Source: Verrucomicrobiota bacterium JB022
GTDB lineage: Bacteria > Verrucomicrobiota > Verrucomicrobiia > Opitutales > Oceanipulchritudinaceae
Assembly: GCA_030673845.1 (NCBI GenBank)
Contig: JAUTCQ010000013.1
Span: forward strand, 309,598 to 373,597
DNA length: 64,000 nt
Direction: 5' to 3'
Made by a program: the position numbers and the translations under genes
Notes under the pieces: generated by a model
Told to the model about the DNA's origin: nothing
What the model saw: only the letters and a program-made list of their open reading frames with translations
Databases searched by the model: none
Part shown: positions 16,451 through 26,985 of the stretch, piece after piece
How positions within the stretch are numbered: the first letter of the stretch is position 1
How the letters are laid out: every line of letters starts with the position of its first letter

Positions 16451-17257
16451 CTACACGGTCGGGACCGTTCCCCCGTCGACCACGAATTCGCTGCCGGTGA
16501 CGGCGGAGGCGGCATCGGAGGCGAGGAACGCGACCACGGCTGCGACTTCCTCCGGTTCGGCGGGGCGACCGAGCGGTATGCCGCCGAGCGCGGCCATCAA
16601 CTGTTGACGCGCGGTATCTTCGTCGACGCTTTCCGCCTGGGCGAGGCGCGTGACCATGTGCTGAGACGCCAGCGTATTGATCCAGCCGGGCGAGACGGTG
16701 TTGATGCGGATGCCGTGGGGGCCGAATTCGTTGGCGAGGCCCTTGCTGTAGGTGCTGAGAGCGGCCTTGGCGGCGGCGTAGGCGAGGGTGCTTTCGTAGA
16801 GGGGCAGGCGGCGTTGGATCGACGACACGTGCACGATCGACCCCCGACGCCGCTCCTTCATCGCGGGCAGCAAGGCGCGGTCGAGACGTACGACGGGCCA
16901 GAAGTTGAGGTCGAAGTCGCGCTGCCACAGTTCGTCCGTCAGGGCCAGCGCACCGCCGCCGGGGGAAGACGAACCGCCGAGGTTGTGCACGATCACGTCC
17001 AGCGCGGGCGTTTCGGCAGTGATGGCCTGCACGACCTTTTCCACGCCTTCCGGCTTGGTGAGGTCGCCCGCGATGAAATGTACCCCCGCAGGCAGGGTTT
17101 CCGGCTCTTCGCGGGCGGTCGTATAAACGGTCGCACCCGCGGCGGCAAGGTGGGCGACAATCGCGGCGCCGAGGCCCTTGGTGCCGCCGGTCACGAGGGC
17201 GTGGCGCCCGGCGAAAGCGTTGCTGTGGGAGAGGTTTTGCAGATGTGTTGTGTTCAT
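16451..17257 (-). CDS. Short-chain dehydrogenase/reductase (SDR)
   Basis: 268 aa, classical SDR. The cofactor loop is VTGGTKGLGAAI (TGxxxGxG), with NLGG in the position of NNAG. The catalytic Ser is in HVSSIQRR and the YxxxK motif is YAAAK. The C-terminal INTVSPGWINT and GSEFVVDGGT are standard. An Arg after the second strand (TTAREEPETL) suggests NADPH preference. It converges with the DeoR gene with only 9 bp between stops, and is followed on its own 5' side by the WYL regulator. The carbonyl or alcohol substrate cannot be read from sequence. Confidence 0.9.
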   Translation of the reverse strand: MNTTHLQNLSHSNAFAGRHALVTGGTKGLGAAIVAHLAAAGATVYTTAREEPETLPAGVHFIAGDLTKPEGVEKVVQAITAETPALDVIVHNLGGSSSPGGGALALTDELWQRDFDLNFWPVVRLDRALLPAMKERRRGSIVHVSSIQRRLPLYESTLAYAAAKAALSTYSKGLANEFGPHGIRINTVSPGWINTLASQHMVTRLAQAESVDEDTARQQLMAALGGIPLGRPAEPEEVAAVVAFLASDAASAVTGSEFVVDGGTVPTV

Positions 17258-17294
17258 GCCGCGCATTCTACCCCAAGCGACTGTCAACCCTATG

Positions 17295-18245
17295 TCAGGA
17301 GCCTGGGGAGGCCGGTGACGAATCGTGATGGGCGACGAGTGCCCGTGCGGTGGCGGCCAGTTGCAGGCGCAGTTCTGCGGGCTCCAAAACCGCAACTGTA
17401 GGGCCAAAGGACAGCAGCCAGCCGATCACCCGTTCCCAGTCCACCACGGCCAGCTCCAGAATCGCGCCCTCCGCCGTCTCGGCCTCGCTGCGGATGCCCT
17501 GCCACCATTCGCGCCGCGCACGGTCCAGTTGCGTCGCAGGAAAATGGACCCTTGCCGTCAGCTCCGGCTTGGGCATCGAGCGCAGGTAGTCCTCCACCGT
17601 GAAACCCTCGCGTCGCCGGAAGGTCTCGGGCAAGGCTTGCACCTCCCGCATCCGATCCGTCCGGAAATCGCGGAACCCCTCCCGTTCGCGACACCACGCG
17701 ATCAGGTGCCAGCGGTCGAGGTAGTAGATCAGCGCGTGGGGCTCGACATGGCGGACGCTCGGGGCGGCATTCCACCCTTGGTAGGCAAACTTCAGCACCC
17801 GCTGCTGGCCCAGCGCCTCCTGCAGCTCGGCGAGTGCGGCTTCCGCGGGGCGTTTTGGTTGGGCGGTGGCAGCCAGCTGGGCTTCCAGCCGGATCAGGCG
17901 CTCCCGGTCTGCCATGGGCAGGGCGGCCTTGATTTTGCGCAGGGCCGACGCCATTTCGGCTACCAGCGAGGGGTCGCTGAACTGGTGGACGAGCAGCCCC
18001 ACCGTTGCGAGCGCATTGGCCTCCTTGGGCGTAAAGTGGATCGGCGGGAGGCTGAACCCCTTGACCAGCGAATATCCCACGCCCGCCTCCGCCACCAGCG
18101 GGATCCCTGCTTCGCTCAGCGCGGCGAGGTCGCGGTAGACCGTGCGCACGCTCAACTCGAAGTGGGCGGCCAGCTCTTCCGCCGTCACCACCCGCTTCTG
18201 CTGCAGCCACAACACCAGCGCGAAAAGCCGATCCACACGGTTCAT
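17295..18245 (-). CDS. HTH/WYL-domain transcriptional regulator (YafY-like)
   Basis: 316 aa. An N-terminal winged HTH (MNRVDRLFALVLWLQQKRVV, then ELAAHFELSVRTVYRDLAAL) is followed by a WYL ligand-sensing domain. In it, ALIYYLDRWHLIAWC and GFRDFRTDRM correspond to the WYL motif and its conserved FR-D-R continuation (YYL replaces WYL). A C-terminal WCX extension of about 90 residues follows. Such regulators often sense nucleotides or DNA damage products and control nearby genes. The neighbour in the same direction is the SDR gene, 37 bp downstream, a likely target. Confidence 0.9.
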   Translation of the reverse strand: MNRVDRLFALVLWLQQKRVVTAEELAAHFELSVRTVYRDLAALSEAGIPLVAEAGVGYSLVKGFSLPPIHFTPKEANALATVGLLVHQFSDPSLVAEMASALRKIKAALPMADRERLIRLEAQLAATAQPKRPAEAALAELQEALGQQRVLKFAYQGWNAAPSVRHVEPHALIYYLDRWHLIAWCREREGFRDFRTDRMREVQALPETFRRREGFTVEDYLRSMPKPELTARVHFPATQLDRARREWWQGIRSEAETAEGAILELAVVDWERVIGWLLSFGPTVAVLEPAELRLQLAATARALVAHHDSSPASPGS

Positions 18246-18384
18246 CGTTGATATTTAACTGCGGGCGTGTTCGGGCGTCAATTGAACGGGGATCCGATTT
18301 GTTCCACGTGGAGCAATTTCGTAACTACCAGCCCCGCAAGGCCTCGAAACGTTTTGCACATGAAGCTGGCTTAAACAGTCAACT

Positions 18385-18604
18385 GTGGCACCCCTTCAGG
18401 GTGCACTCCTACTTCTGAATGAACCCGGGGTGTCGGTCCGCAGTAGCGGACCTCAACTGCAGGCTAAGAGGTGGCAAGCCTTTGGCTTGCTGGATGATCC
18501 AGCATCCTGAAGGGATGCCATCACGTAGCCGGTGGTTGAGGACGCAAGGCGTCCGACACCACCGGACAAAACCGGGCCAGTCTGCACCCTGGAGGGGTGC
18601 CACT
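18385..18604. repeat. Structured intergenic repeat, family B copy 3 (second subtype)
   Basis: About 220 bp with GTGGCACCCC...GGGGTGCCAC ends. Internal hairpins are GGTCCGC-AGTA-GCGGACC, GCAAGCC-TTT-GGCTTGC, GCATCC-TGAA-GGGATGC, and CCGGTGGT...ACCACCGG enclosing GGACGC-AAG-GCGTCC. The outer hairpin is shared with copies 1-2 but the interior is different. A near-identical inverted partial copy is at 47291-47455. It fills most of the 415-bp gap between the WYL gene start and the dnaE stop. Confidence 0.8.
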
Positions 18605-18660
18605 GCAAAGAGGTTCGCTCAATGAGACGCTAAAGCGCCGTGCTTTATCCTCCCCTCTCC

Positions 18661-21600
18661 CTAATTCCGTTCCCAGCGGGGGCGGGGGGCTTCGGGGGGC
18701 GGGACTTTGAGCAGCACGTCGCGTACGGCGGGGTGGCGGCGCAGGCGACCGAATTGCTGCTGATTGAGGTTCCAGCCGAGCGAGCCGGCGATGTCGGCCA
18801 CGGCCATCTGGTCGGGGCTGAAGAGCACGCCCACCTTCACGCTGGTCTGGCCGCTTTGGGGCTCCAGCTCTTCGCGCAGGTGGCGCAGGAAGTCGACCGC
18901 GACGCCGTCGCCCTCGATCACGAAGGTGAGCTCCTTCACCATGTCGCGCACCGATTTATCCAGCGGCTGGAGGCGTTCGGCCAGCAGTTGCACCTCGTCC
19001 GGGCGGCGTGCGACCGTGCCTTCGAGCATCACCAGCGCACCATCTTCGATCAGGTCCTTGTTGCGCTCAAACGAGTCGGCGTAGCAGTTGATCGTGTAGG
19101 TGCTCTCGCGGGTGGAGAGCGAGATGATGGCCCACGGGCGGTTGTCTTTGCGCGACAGCTTCTTGGCGACGCCGGTGATGACGCCGCAGAGGCGGTACGG
19201 CTCCCGGTTTTCCATCTTCTCGAAATCCCGGCCCTGGAAGGTGTCCATGTGCTCGCAGATGCCCTGGAAGTCGTTCAGCGGGTGTCCGCTCACGTAAAAG
19301 CCGAGCAGCTCTTTCTCGAACTGCAGCTTCTCCATCATCGGCATGATGGGGCCTTCGGGCTCGGCGTGACCATTGCCGTTGCGGCTGGGCGCGGGCTCCG
19401 GCTCATCCATGCCAAACATGTCGAAGAGGTTGGTCTGGCCGCGTTCCTTGTCGCGCTGGAGGTCCTTGATTTCGTTGAGGATACCGTCGAGCAGGTGAAG
19501 GATGGTGCCGCGGTCCTGGCCGAGGTTGTCGAAGGCCCCGGCCTTGATCAGCGCTTCCATCACGCGGCGGTTGGCATGGGCGGAGTCGATGCGCTGGGCG
19601 AAGTCCTTGAAGCTGGTAAACGGCCCGTTGGCCTCGCGCTCGGAAATGATCGCGTGGGCAGGGGCCTCGCCTACGCCCTTGATCGCGGCCAGCCCGAAGC
19701 GGATCGAGCCCGTCTTGCTGTTGTGCGCCGTCATGACGGGTGTAAACGACTCGCGGGACTCGTTGACATCCGGGCCGAGCACAGGGACGTCGATCGCCTG
19801 ACACTCTTCGAGGAAGCCGGCCAGCTTTTCCGCGTTGCCCATTTCGCAGCCGAGCACCGCCGCCATGAACTGGACGGGGTAGTTGGCTTTGAGGTAGGCC
19901 GTGCGGTAGCTGAGCATCGCGTAGGCGGCCGAGTGCGACTTGTTGAAGCCGTACTGTGCGAACTTCTCCAGAATGCCGAAAATTTCCTCCGCCTTGGAGG
20001 CGTTGATGTCGTTCGTCTCCTTGGCGCCCTTGACGAAGATGTCCTTCTGCTCGGCCATGACCGACGCGATCTTCTTGCCCATCGCGCGGCGGAGAATGTC
20101 CGCATTGCCGAGGGTGTAGCCGGCGACGATCTGCGCCACCTTCATCACCTGCTCCTGATAGACGAGGATGCCGTAGGTCTCCTGCACCAGTTCGTCGAGC
20201 AGAGGGTGGGGGCTCTTGATCTTGGAGGCGTCCTTCTTGCCCTCGATGTATTGCGGGATGAACTGCATCGGGCCCGGGCGGTAGAGCGCGATCAAGGCGA
20301 TGATCTCCTCGAAGGTGCTCAGGCCGAGTTGGCGACACAGCGCCTGCATCCCGCCGGATTCGAGCTGGAACACGCCCTTGGTCTTGCCCTCGTTCAGCAG
20401 TTGGTAAGAGGCTTCGTCCTCCAGCGTGACTTTTTCGATGTCGAACTGCTTGAGGTCGGTCGTGCGGCGGATGTGGTCCTGCGCGTCGCTGATCACGGTG
20501 AGAGTCTTCAGGCCCAGGAAGTCTGCCTTGAGCATGCCGAGGTCTTCGACCGGGCCCTTGGCATACTGGGTGGTGAGGTCGCCTTCCTGCAAGGTCACGG
20601 GCACGAGATTCGTCAGCGGCTGGTCGCCGATGATGATGCCGCAGGCGTGTTTGCCGGTGTTGCGGACCATGCCTTCGATGACCTTCCCCTGGCGGATGAT
20701 CTCGCGCACCGTCTGGTTGATCCCCATCTCGGCCTGCAGCTCGCCGCTCTTGGCCACGGCGTCGTCGAGGGAGATGTTGAGGTCGTCGGGCACCATCTTG
20801 GCGATGCGGTTGGCCTCGGCAAAGGGCAGGTCGAGCACGCGGGCGAGGTCGCGCACCACCATCTTTGCCCCGAAGGTGCCGTAGGTGATGATGTTGGCCA
20901 CGCGGTCCTTGCCATACTTGTCGCGCACGTAGTTGACCACCTCGTCGCGGCGGCGCATGCAAAAGTCGACGTCGAAGTCGGGCGGGCTCACGCGTTCGAG
21001 GGAGAGCATCCGCTCGAAGAGCAGGCCGAAGCGCAGCGGGTCGATGTCGGTAATTTTGATCAGGTAGGCCACCATACAGCCCGCACCCGAACCCCGACCG
21101 GGGCCGACGGGGATGCCTTGCTCGCGGGCCCAGTTGATGAAGTCCCACGTGATAAGGAAGTAGTCGACGAAGCCCGCGCCGGTGATGATCGCCAGCTCGT
21201 ACTCCAGTTGCTTGCACACTTCGCTGGCGCGCTGGAGGTCGTAGCCCTCGGGCAGCTCGCCGGTGGGGTTGTCGCGCCCCAGTTGCTGCCACTGGTCGTA
21301 ATCCACCCCGTAGCGTTCCTTGAGGCCGCCCTTGCACAGCTCAAGCAGGTAGGTGCCGTTGGTCGAGAGCCGGGTGCGCTCTTCGGGCGTCAGGGAGATC
21401 AGCGGCTTGCCGTCGCGCGAGAGCACCTTGTTCTTTTCCTCCACGTAGATGTCGAGGATGCGGGCGAAGGCGGGCCTGTCTTCCGGGAAGGTGACTTCGA
21501 TCGGGCGCTCGTAGACGGGGTAATGGTCTTCGCCGAACTTGATCTTGAGGTCGACCATCTCGGCCACGCGCAAGGTGTTGTCGAGCGACTCGGGCACCTC

Positions 21601-22443
21601 GCGGAACACCTGGAGCATCTCGTCGTAGCTCTTCAGGTAAAACTCGCGGCTCGGGTACTTCATCCGCTTCTCGTCCTTCACCAGCTTGCCCGTCTGGATG
21701 CAAAGGAGCGCGTCGTGCGGCTCGCTGTCTTCCTTGTAGACGTAGTGCACGTCGTTGGCGGCGATCACGGGCAGGTCGAACTCCTTGGCCAGCTTGAGCA
21801 GGCCGGGGATGATGCGGCGCTGCACGGGCATCCCGTGGTCCTGGATCTCGACGAAGTAGTTTTCCTTGCCGAAGATGTCGATAAACTGGCCCATCGCTTC
21901 ACGGGCGCCGGCGTAATCGTTGTAGATCAGCTTCTGCGAGGCCACGCCGTTCATGCAGCCGCTGAGGCCGATGATGCCCTTGCTGTAGCGCGCGAGCGTC
22001 TCCATGTCGCAGCGCGGGCGGTAGTAGACGCCGTTGACGTGGGCGTCGGAGACCAGCTTGACCAGGTTCTGGTAGCCCTCGAAGTTTTGCGCGATGAGCG
22101 TCTTGTGGTGGATCTGATGCTTCGGGTAGCTCTCCGGCCCCAGCTCGTCTTCGGGGATGTCGTTGATGTCGTCGCTGCGCTGGCGGTCGCGCTTGGGGCG
22201 GTCGACCTGTTTGTGGTCGTAGACAAGGTAGATTTCGCACCCGATGAGCGGCTTGACCCCTGCCTTGGTCGCGGCCTTGTAAAAATTCATCGCGCCAAAG
22301 AGGTTGCCGTGGTCGGTCATGGCCAGAGCCGGCATCCCCAGCTCCTTGCAGCGTTGCATGTAGCGGCTGACCTTGGCGCAGCCGTCCAGCAGCGAGTAAT
22401 CGGTGTGGCAGTGCAGGTGGACGATGTTCTTTGCGTCGCTCAT
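18661..22443 (-). CDS. dnaE: DNA polymerase III alpha subunit (replicative polymerase)
   Basis: 1260 aa from the ATG at 22443; an ATG at 22461 would add six residues. The N-terminal PHP domain carries [13 protein letters not shown] and MTDHGNLFG. The polymerase palm contains GPGRGSGAG and the catalytic PDFDVDF. The helix-hairpin-helix region is near [28 protein letters not shown], and the OB domain near [22 protein letters not shown]. Length and order match DnaE1. No intein or proofreading domain is inserted. It is transcribed alone, and a 365-bp unassigned region lies on its 5' side. Confidence 0.97.
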   Translation of the reverse strand: MSDAKNIVHLHCHTDYSLLDGCAKVSRYMQRCKELGMPALAMTDHGNLFGAMNFYKAATKAGVKPLIGCEIYLVYDHKQVDRPKRDRQRSDDINDIPEDELGPESYPKHQIHHKTLIAQNFEGYQNLVKLVSDAHVNGVYYRPRCDMETLARYSKGIIGLSGCMNGVASQKLIYNDYAGAREAMGQFIDIFGKENYFVEIQDHGMPVQRRIIPGLLKLAKEFDLPVIAANDVHYVYKEDSEPHDALLCIQTGKLVKDEKRMKYPSREFYLKSYDEMLQVFREVPESLDNTLRVAEMVDLKIKFGEDHYPVYERPIEVTFPEDRPAFARILDIYVEEKNKVLSRDGKPLISLTPEERTRLSTNGTYLLELCKGGLKERYGVDYDQWQQLGRDNPTGELPEGYDLQRASEVCKQLEYELAIITGAGFVDYFLITWDFINWAREQGIPVGPGRGSGAGCMVAYLIKITDIDPLRFGLLFERMLSLERVSPPDFDVDFCMRRRDEVVNYVRDKYGKDRVANIITYGTFGAKMVVRDLARVLDLPFAEANRIAKMVPDDLNISLDDAVAKSGELQAEMGINQTVREIIRQGKVIEGMVRNTGKHACGIIIGDQPLTNLVPVTLQEGDLTTQYAKGPVEDLGMLKADFLGLKTLTVISDAQDHIRRTTDLKQFDIEKVTLEDEASYQLLNEGKTKGVFQLESGGMQALCRQLGLSTFEEIIALIALYRPGPMQFIPQYIEGKKDASKIKSPHPLLDELVQETYGILVYQEQVMKVAQIVAGYTLGNADILRRAMGKKIASVMAEQKDIFVKGAKETNDINASKAEEIFGILEKFAQYGFNKSHSAAYAMLSYRTAYLKANYPVQFMAAVLGCEMGNAEKLAGFLEECQAIDVPVLGPDVNESRESFTPVMTAHNSKTGSIRFGLAAIKGVGEAPAHAIISEREANGPFTSFKDFAQRIDSAHANRRVMEALIKAGAFDNLGQDRGTILHLLDGILNEIKDLQRDKERGQTNLFDMFGMDEPEPAPSRNGNGHAEPEGPIMPMMEKLQFEKELLGFYVSGHPLNDFQGICEHMDTFQGRDFEKMENREPYRLCGVITGVAKKLSRKDNRPWAIISLSTRESTYTINCYADSFERNKDLIEDGALVMLEGTVARRPDEVQLLAERLQPLDKSVRDMVKELTFVIEGDGVAVDFLRHLREELEPQSGQTSVKVGVLFSPDQMAVADIAGSLGWNLNQQQFGRLRRHPAVRDVLLKVPPPEAPRPRWERN

Positions 22444-22808
22444 AGGGTGGGGATAGCTCATCGCGAAGCGGGGGTAGAGGCAAGCGCGACTTTGGCCCCG
22501 GATGCGTATGCAGCTGGTGTAGCGGTAGATCGCATACTGGTGGGGTTACGGCCGCAAAAAAAGTTTGCGGGCAACTGGGGATTACACCTTACTGCGGGGG
22601 CGTGCTGATTCATGAGGATCATTTATCGGCGGGGGATTTGCAGGGGCGCCGCGCGGAGATCTGGGCCTGTTGGGCCGGTGGCGGAGCGCTTTCCCGCCCC
22701 TCTTTCACCTTTTTTTCACTTGTCCTGCGGGTCAGTCCGCTGCCATGCTGCTGCCCAACTTCTGCGCTGGGCGACTAACGAACCCCGGTATTCTGTCGCG
22801 TGTCTGCC
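22444..22808. other. 365-bp intergenic region, no gene recognised
   Basis: The stretch between the divergent dnaE and coiled-coil genes has no plausible coding frame. It contains a small hairpin, CCGCAAA-AAAAG-TTTGCGG (22552-22570), and an inverted pair, GTATGC/GCATAC (22507-22536). A T-rich tract (TTTCACCTTTTTTTCAC) lies near 22705-22721. No known RNA family could be identified by eye. It presumably holds both promoters. Confidence 0.5.
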
Positions 22809-23483
22809 ATGAGCCTCAAGGAATATTCACTTTACAAGCTCCTCAGCGAATCCAAGAGCGAGCATCACGCCAACATTCGGGTGATGTGGGCCAACCCCGA
22901 CAACCACTACCTCGTGCTCTTCGAAGATGCGGGCGGCAGTGAAAAGGCGGTCATGACGGTGGGCCCCACGCTGGATTACACCTCGCTGGAAGAGGTGGAC
23001 GGGATCGAAGTGGGCTCCCTCAAGCCCAAGGCGTTTGTGCGCTGCCGCCATTGCCCTCGCGCCAGCGAAGGCCCGATCAGCACCGGCTTCACCCGGGTGC
23101 CCTTCGGCAACGTCGACGCCACCGCATCCCGCAGCCCGTTTAGCGGCAGCCGTGCCGGTTTTCCCCGCCGCTTCACCAATGCGCCGGTGCCGACGCCGGC
23201 CAAGCCCGAGCCTTCTCCGCTCTCCGAAGAGCGGCTGCAGGAGCTGAAGCGACTGGAGAAAAAAGTCCAGGAAGAGCGGGCAGAGCTCGAAAACCTGCGC
23301 GAAGAGCTGAAGGCGCGCGAAGCCTATCTCACCAAGTCCGAAAATCGCCTTTCCACCCTGGCCGACCAACTGATCGAGAAGGAAACCGAGCTGGCAGAGT
23401 GGGAAGACCGCCTGACCGCGCGCGACAAGCAGAGGCCCAGGCAGATCGAAGAAGAGGTAGAGCCGGAAGAGTCGGCCTCGTAA
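22809..23483 (+). CDS. Uncharacterised protein with C-terminal coiled coil
   Basis: 224 aa, family not recognised. Residues 1-85 look like a small globular domain (MSLKEYSLYKLLSESKSE, then RVMWANPDNHYLVLFEDAGG) ending in a CRHC pair. Residues 85-135 are a Ser/Pro/Arg-rich low-complexity linker. Residues 138-210 are a continuous heptad-patterned coiled coil rich in Glu, Leu and Lys, followed by an acidic tail. No signal peptide, so cytoplasmic. It lies 140 bp ahead of pstS in the same direction, but nothing ties it to phosphate. A structural or adaptor role is a guess only. Confidence 0.7.
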   Translation: MSLKEYSLYKLLSESKSEHHANIRVMWANPDNHYLVLFEDAGGSEKAVMTVGPTLDYTSLEEVDGIEVGSLKPKAFVRCRHCPRASEGPISTGFTRVPFGNVDATASRSPFSGSRAGFPRRFTNAPVPTPAKPEPSPLSEERLQELKRLEKKVQEERAELENLREELKAREAYLTKSENRLSTLADQLIEKETELAEWEDRLTARDKQRPRQIEEEVEPEESAS

Positions 23484-23623
23484 AACTTTCCCGCAATGGG
23501 GCATTAACCTCTGCGGAAGTCACACGATTGTTGCAGAACCGGGCTTGCGCACCGTCAGCCCCGGAACTTACAACCTTGCCTCGATTCAACCCTCGCTCCA
23601 CCCGGAGCGGCTCCATTAGTGCC

Positions 23624-24595
23624 ATGACTCATAAAACTTTGCTGTCGATGCTTGCCTGCGTGATCGCGCTGCCCCTTTCCTGGGCAGTCGGGCCGGTGCA
23701 AGTGGATGAAGACCTCCCCGTGTATGAGAAGGTAACCGGCGTTTCGGGCACGTTGTCGTCCGTGGGCTCCGACACCCTCAACAACATGATGTCGCTTTGG
23801 GCCGAGGCCTTTCAGGCCATCTACCCCAACGTGAAGATCCAGGTGGAAGGCAAGGGCTCTTCGACTGCGCCGCCCGCGCTGATCGAAGGCACTTCCCAGC
23901 TCGGGCCGATGAGCCGCGAGATGAAGAGCACGGAAATCGACGAATTTCAGAAGCGCTTTGGCTACAAGCCCACGCAAGTCCCTGTTTCGATCGACGCCCT
24001 CGCGGTGTTCACCAACAAGGACAACCCGATCAAGGGCATGACGCTGCAGCAGGTCGACAGCGTGTTCTCCAGCACCTACCTGCGCAACGGCTCCCCCGCC
24101 CGCACCTGGGGCGATCTGGGCCTCGAAGGCGCCTTCGCCTCCCGCCCGATCAGCCTCTATGGCCGTAATTCGGCCTCCGGCACCTACGGCTTCTTCAAGG
24201 AAGTGGGCCTTGAGGGCGGCGACTACAGCCCGCGGGTCAAGGAGCAGCCCGGCTCTTCTGCCGTGGTGCAAGGCGTTGCCAGCGACCTTTACGGCATCGG
24301 CTACTCCGGCATCGGTTACAAGACCTCCGGCGTCAATGCGATCTCGATCGAAGGCCCCGACGGTGTGATGTACGAGCCGACGTTCGAAAACTGCGTTACC
24401 GGCGATTACCCGCTCTCGCGCTTCCTCTACGTCTACGTCAACAAGTCGCCCCGTCAGGAGCTGGACACCTTGACGAAGGAGTTCCTCAAGTTCGTGCTCT
24501 CCAAGCAAGGCCAGGAAGTCGTGGTCCGCGACGGCTACTACCCGCTGCCCGCCTTCGTGGTGGAAGAGATCCGCGCAAACTGGCTCGGCGAGTAG
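23624..24595 (+). CDS. pstS: Phosphate ABC transporter substrate-binding protein
   Basis: 323 aa. A signal peptide (MTHKTLLSMLACVIALPLSWA) leads a single PstS domain with the usual phosphate loops: SVGSDTL, GKGSSTAP, GPMSREMK, and YGRNSASGTYGFF. There is no lipobox, so it should be a soluble periplasmic protein. The GIGYSGIGYKT segment and the closing QEVVVRDGYYPLP are shared with both halves of the tandem protein at 30-32 kb, showing common ancestry. It is the first gene of pstSCAB. A hairpin separates it from pstC and may set a higher level for pstS. No clear Pho box could be recognised upstream. Confidence 0.95.
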   Translation: MTHKTLLSMLACVIALPLSWAVGPVQVDEDLPVYEKVTGVSGTLSSVGSDTLNNMMSLWAEAFQAIYPNVKIQVEGKGSSTAPPALIEGTSQLGPMSREMKSTEIDEFQKRFGYKPTQVPVSIDALAVFTNKDNPIKGMTLQQVDSVFSSTYLRNGSPARTWGDLGLEGAFASRPISLYGRNSASGTYGFFKEVGLEGGDYSPRVKEQPGSSAVVQGVASDLYGIGYSGIGYKTSGVNAISIEGPDGVMYEPTFENCVTGDYPLSRFLYVYVNKSPRQELDTLTKEFLKFVLSKQGQEVVVRDGYYPLPAFVVEEIRANWLGE

Positions 24596-24615
24596 GTTTT
24601 TGTCTATCTTTGATC

Positions 24616-24644
24616 GCCCACCGTTGCGCCTACGCACGGTGGGC
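24616..24644 (+). terminator. Intercistronic hairpin between pstS and pstC (attenuator-like)
   Basis: The stem GCCCACCG/CGGTGGGC continues, after one unpaired T, as TGCG-CCTA-CGCA. No T-run follows, so it is more likely an mRNA-stabilising or partial terminator element than a full stop. Confidence 0.55.
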
Positions 24645-24664
24645 GCTTCTATCCGCCCCTTCGT

Positions 24665-26980
24665 ATGGCCGAACCAGATCTTTTTGACAGTCGTTACGCC
24701 GTTTCCAAGCGAGTCCTTCGCATGGACGCGTTCATGAACTACTTCATCAGGGCGGGGGGCATCGGCATCATCGTTGCCGTCTTCGGTATCTTCCTCTTTA
24801 TCCTGTTCGAAGTCATCCCGCTCTTCCAGGGCGCGAAGGTGAAGCTCGAACGCGAAATCGCCACCGGCGTGGTCGACCCCATCGTGTTGGGCGTCGACGG
24901 CTGGAGCGAATTGCCCTTCCTGCTCGACCGGGAGGGCACCCTGCACTTTGTCGACCTGGGCTCGGAAACCGAAGCTGCCGACCCGGAAACGCAGCTCGGC
25001 CCGCGCGGCCTCTTTACCGAGCAACTGGGCCTGCCCGAGGGCTTTGAAATCTCGGCCTGGCGCTACCGCCAGAACGGCAACCAGATCCTGCTCGGCTCCA
25101 CCGATGGCCGCCTCGCGCTCGCCACGGTGGAATATACGCCCGATTTCAGCGACCCGGAGCACCGCGTGATCCGCCCCGAGGTGACGCTCGACGTGATCGA
25201 CCAGCTCGGCCGCCCGGGCAAACCGATCGAAGCGCTCGACTTTTTTGACGGTTCCAGTGGCCGCCTCATTGCGGTCGTCCAGACCGATGGCGACGAGCAC
25301 CCGCTCAACGTCGTGGCCTTCAACCGCCGCCGCTCGCTCTTTGGCCCGGGCAAGCTGACCCCGGTGGGCGAGTACGACCTCACGAGCGAAGTCTCGGGCG
25401 GCGTCGCTCAAGTGCTCGTCGGTGGCTCCGGCGATACGCTGCTGGCGGTCGGCACCACGGGCGAAGTCAGTTACTTCCGCCTGCAAAACCGCGAGCTGCT
25501 TCACGAGCAGACTTTTGCGCCCTTTGGCGAGTTGAAGGAGTCGCACGTCAGCACGGCAGACTGGCTGCTCGGCAGCACTTCGGTGGTGTTTACCAGCCCG
25601 GCCGGTGCCATGCGCATCTTCTCCGTCGCCCGCGACGAGGAGGCAGGCGTGCTGCGCTACCAGCAGTTCCACGAGTTGAAGGACTTGGAGGGCGCGGCCG
25701 ACGTCTTTGCCCGCAGCCCGCGCAACCGGGCCTTCCTCGTCACTCACGGCAACGAAGTCTCCCTGCGCTACGCTACCACGGCGACGACCCGGTGGTCCAA
25801 GCAACTGGAATTTGCGCCCGAGCGCGGCGTGGTCGGCTCCGGCTACGACAGCTTTTTCGTCAGCGGCCAGGACGGCCGCCTGCTGGTCTTCGACGTGAAC
25901 GACCCGCACCCCGAGGCCGGTTTCAACGCCTTTTTCGGCAAGATCTGGTACGAGGGCCAGCCGGAGGCGCAATACCGCTGGGAATCGAGCGGCGCGGGCG
26001 ACGAGTTCGAGCCCAAGCTCTCGATGATGCCGCTGATCTTCGGCTCGCTCAAGGGCACGTTTTACGCGATGCTCTTTGCCGTGCCCATCGCGCTGCTGGC
26101 GGCCTTTTACACCAGCCAGTTCCTCAAGCCGCGCTTCCGCCGCGTGGTGAAGCCGATGATGGAGATCATGGCCTCGCTGCCGTCCGTCGTACTCGGCTTC
26201 CTCGGCGCGCTGTTCTTCGCCCCGCTGCTGGAATACCGCTTCCCCTCGGTGCTGATGATCCTCGTGCTGCTGCCCACGGTGGCGTTTGCCATCGGCATCC
26301 TCTGGGGCTACCTGCCGCTACGCTTCCGCATCCTGATCCCTCAGGGCAGCGAATTCTTTTACTACATCCCCATCCTGCTCGTGGTGGCCGTCGTCGGCTG
26401 GTACCTCGGGCCGGTGGTGGAAGACCTGCTTTTTGTGGTCAAAGACCCGCAGACGGGCCAGATGGTGGGCGACTTCACCCGCTGGTGGCCTGCTGTGACC
26501 GGGCTCGAATACAACCAGCGCAACAGTCTCATCGTGGGCTTCATGATGGGCTTCGCCGTCATCCCGATCATCTTCACGATTTCGGAAGACGCGATGTCGA
26601 GCGTGCCTCCGCTGCTCAAGAGCGCCGCCCTCGCCTTGGGGGCCAGCCGCTGGCAGACAGCCGCGCGCGTCATCCTGCCCGCGGCATCCCCCGCCATCTT
26701 CTCCTCGCTCATGATCGGCCTTGGCCGCGCGGTGGGTGAGACGATGATCGTGGTGATGGCGACCGGCAACACGGCGCTGATCGACCCGAATATCTTCAAC
26801 GGTTTCCGCGCCCTCTCCGCCAACATCGCGGTGGAGCTGCCGGAGGCCCCGCAAGAGAGCACGCTCTACCGCACCCTGTTCCTGGGCGCGATGGTGCTCT
26901 TCCTCCTCACCTTTATCATCAACACGGTGGCGGAAATCACGCGGGTGCGCCTGCGTCGCCGCTACAAGAACATCAGCTAG
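24665..26980 (+). CDS. pstC: Phosphate ABC transporter permease PstC, with large periplasmic insertion
   Basis: 771 aa, more than twice the length of E. coli PstC (319). The first membrane helix (about residues 30-52) is followed by roughly 400 residues of beta-rich soluble sequence with propeller-like repeats (VDLGSETEAADPETQLG, then LLVFDVNDPHPEAG). The transport core occupies about 460-760, with the EAA loop ALALGASRWQTAARVILPAASP. This long form is known from other bacteria, in which the insertion faces the periplasm. It lies 5 bp before pstA. The inner-membrane channel is formed with PstA and driven by PstB. Confidence 0.92.
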   Translation: MAEPDLFDSRYAVSKRVLRMDAFMNYFIRAGGIGIIVAVFGIFLFILFEVIPLFQGAKVKLEREIATGVVDPIVLGVDGWSELPFLLDREGTLHFVDLGSETEAADPETQLGPRGLFTEQLGLPEGFEISAWRYRQNGNQILLGSTDGRLALATVEYTPDFSDPEHRVIRPEVTLDVIDQLGRPGKPIEALDFFDGSSGRLIAVVQTDGDEHPLNVVAFNRRRSLFGPGKLTPVGEYDLTSEVSGGVAQVLVGGSGDTLLAVGTTGEVSYFRLQNRELLHEQTFAPFGELKESHVSTADWLLGSTSVVFTSPAGAMRIFSVARDEEAGVLRYQQFHELKDLEGAADVFARSPRNRAFLVTHGNEVSLRYATTATTRWSKQLEFAPERGVVGSGYDSFFVSGQDGRLLVFDVNDPHPEAGFNAFFGKIWYEGQPEAQYRWESSGAGDEFEPKLSMMPLIFGSLKGTFYAMLFAVPIALLAAFYTSQFLKPRFRRVVKPMMEIMASLPSVVLGFLGALFFAPLLEYRFPSVLMILVLLPTVAFAIGILWGYLPLRFRILIPQGSEFFYYIPILLVVAVVGWYLGPVVEDLLFVVKDPQTGQMVGDFTRWWPAVTGLEYNQRNSLIVGFMMGFAVIPIIFTISEDAMSSVPPLLKSAALALGASRWQTAARVILPAASPAIFSSLMIGLGRAVGETMIVVMATGNTALIDPNIFNGFRALSANIAVELPEAPQESTLYRTLFLGAMVLFLLTFIINTVAEITRVRLRRRYKNIS

Positions 26981-26985
26981 CCGCC

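Noticed and set aside
17258..17294. TTGACA and TAGAAT as a promoter for the SDR gene
   Set aside because: The hexamers are only 11 bp apart, too close for a sigma-70 promoter, although TAGAAT 7 nt before ATG might still act as a -10 box.
18640..22608. A very long open frame antisense to dnaE
   Set aside because: It mirrors the codon bias of a GC-rich real gene on the other strand; the dnaE reading has all catalytic motifs.
22444..22808. A structured non-coding RNA such as 4.5S or 6S RNA in the dnaE upstream region
   Set aside because: Only a short 7-bp hairpin is evident; none of the conserved loops or overall folds of those RNAs could be traced.
23484..23623. A Pho box upstream of pstS
   Set aside because: No pair of CTGTCAT-like direct repeats with 11-bp spacing could be found by eye.
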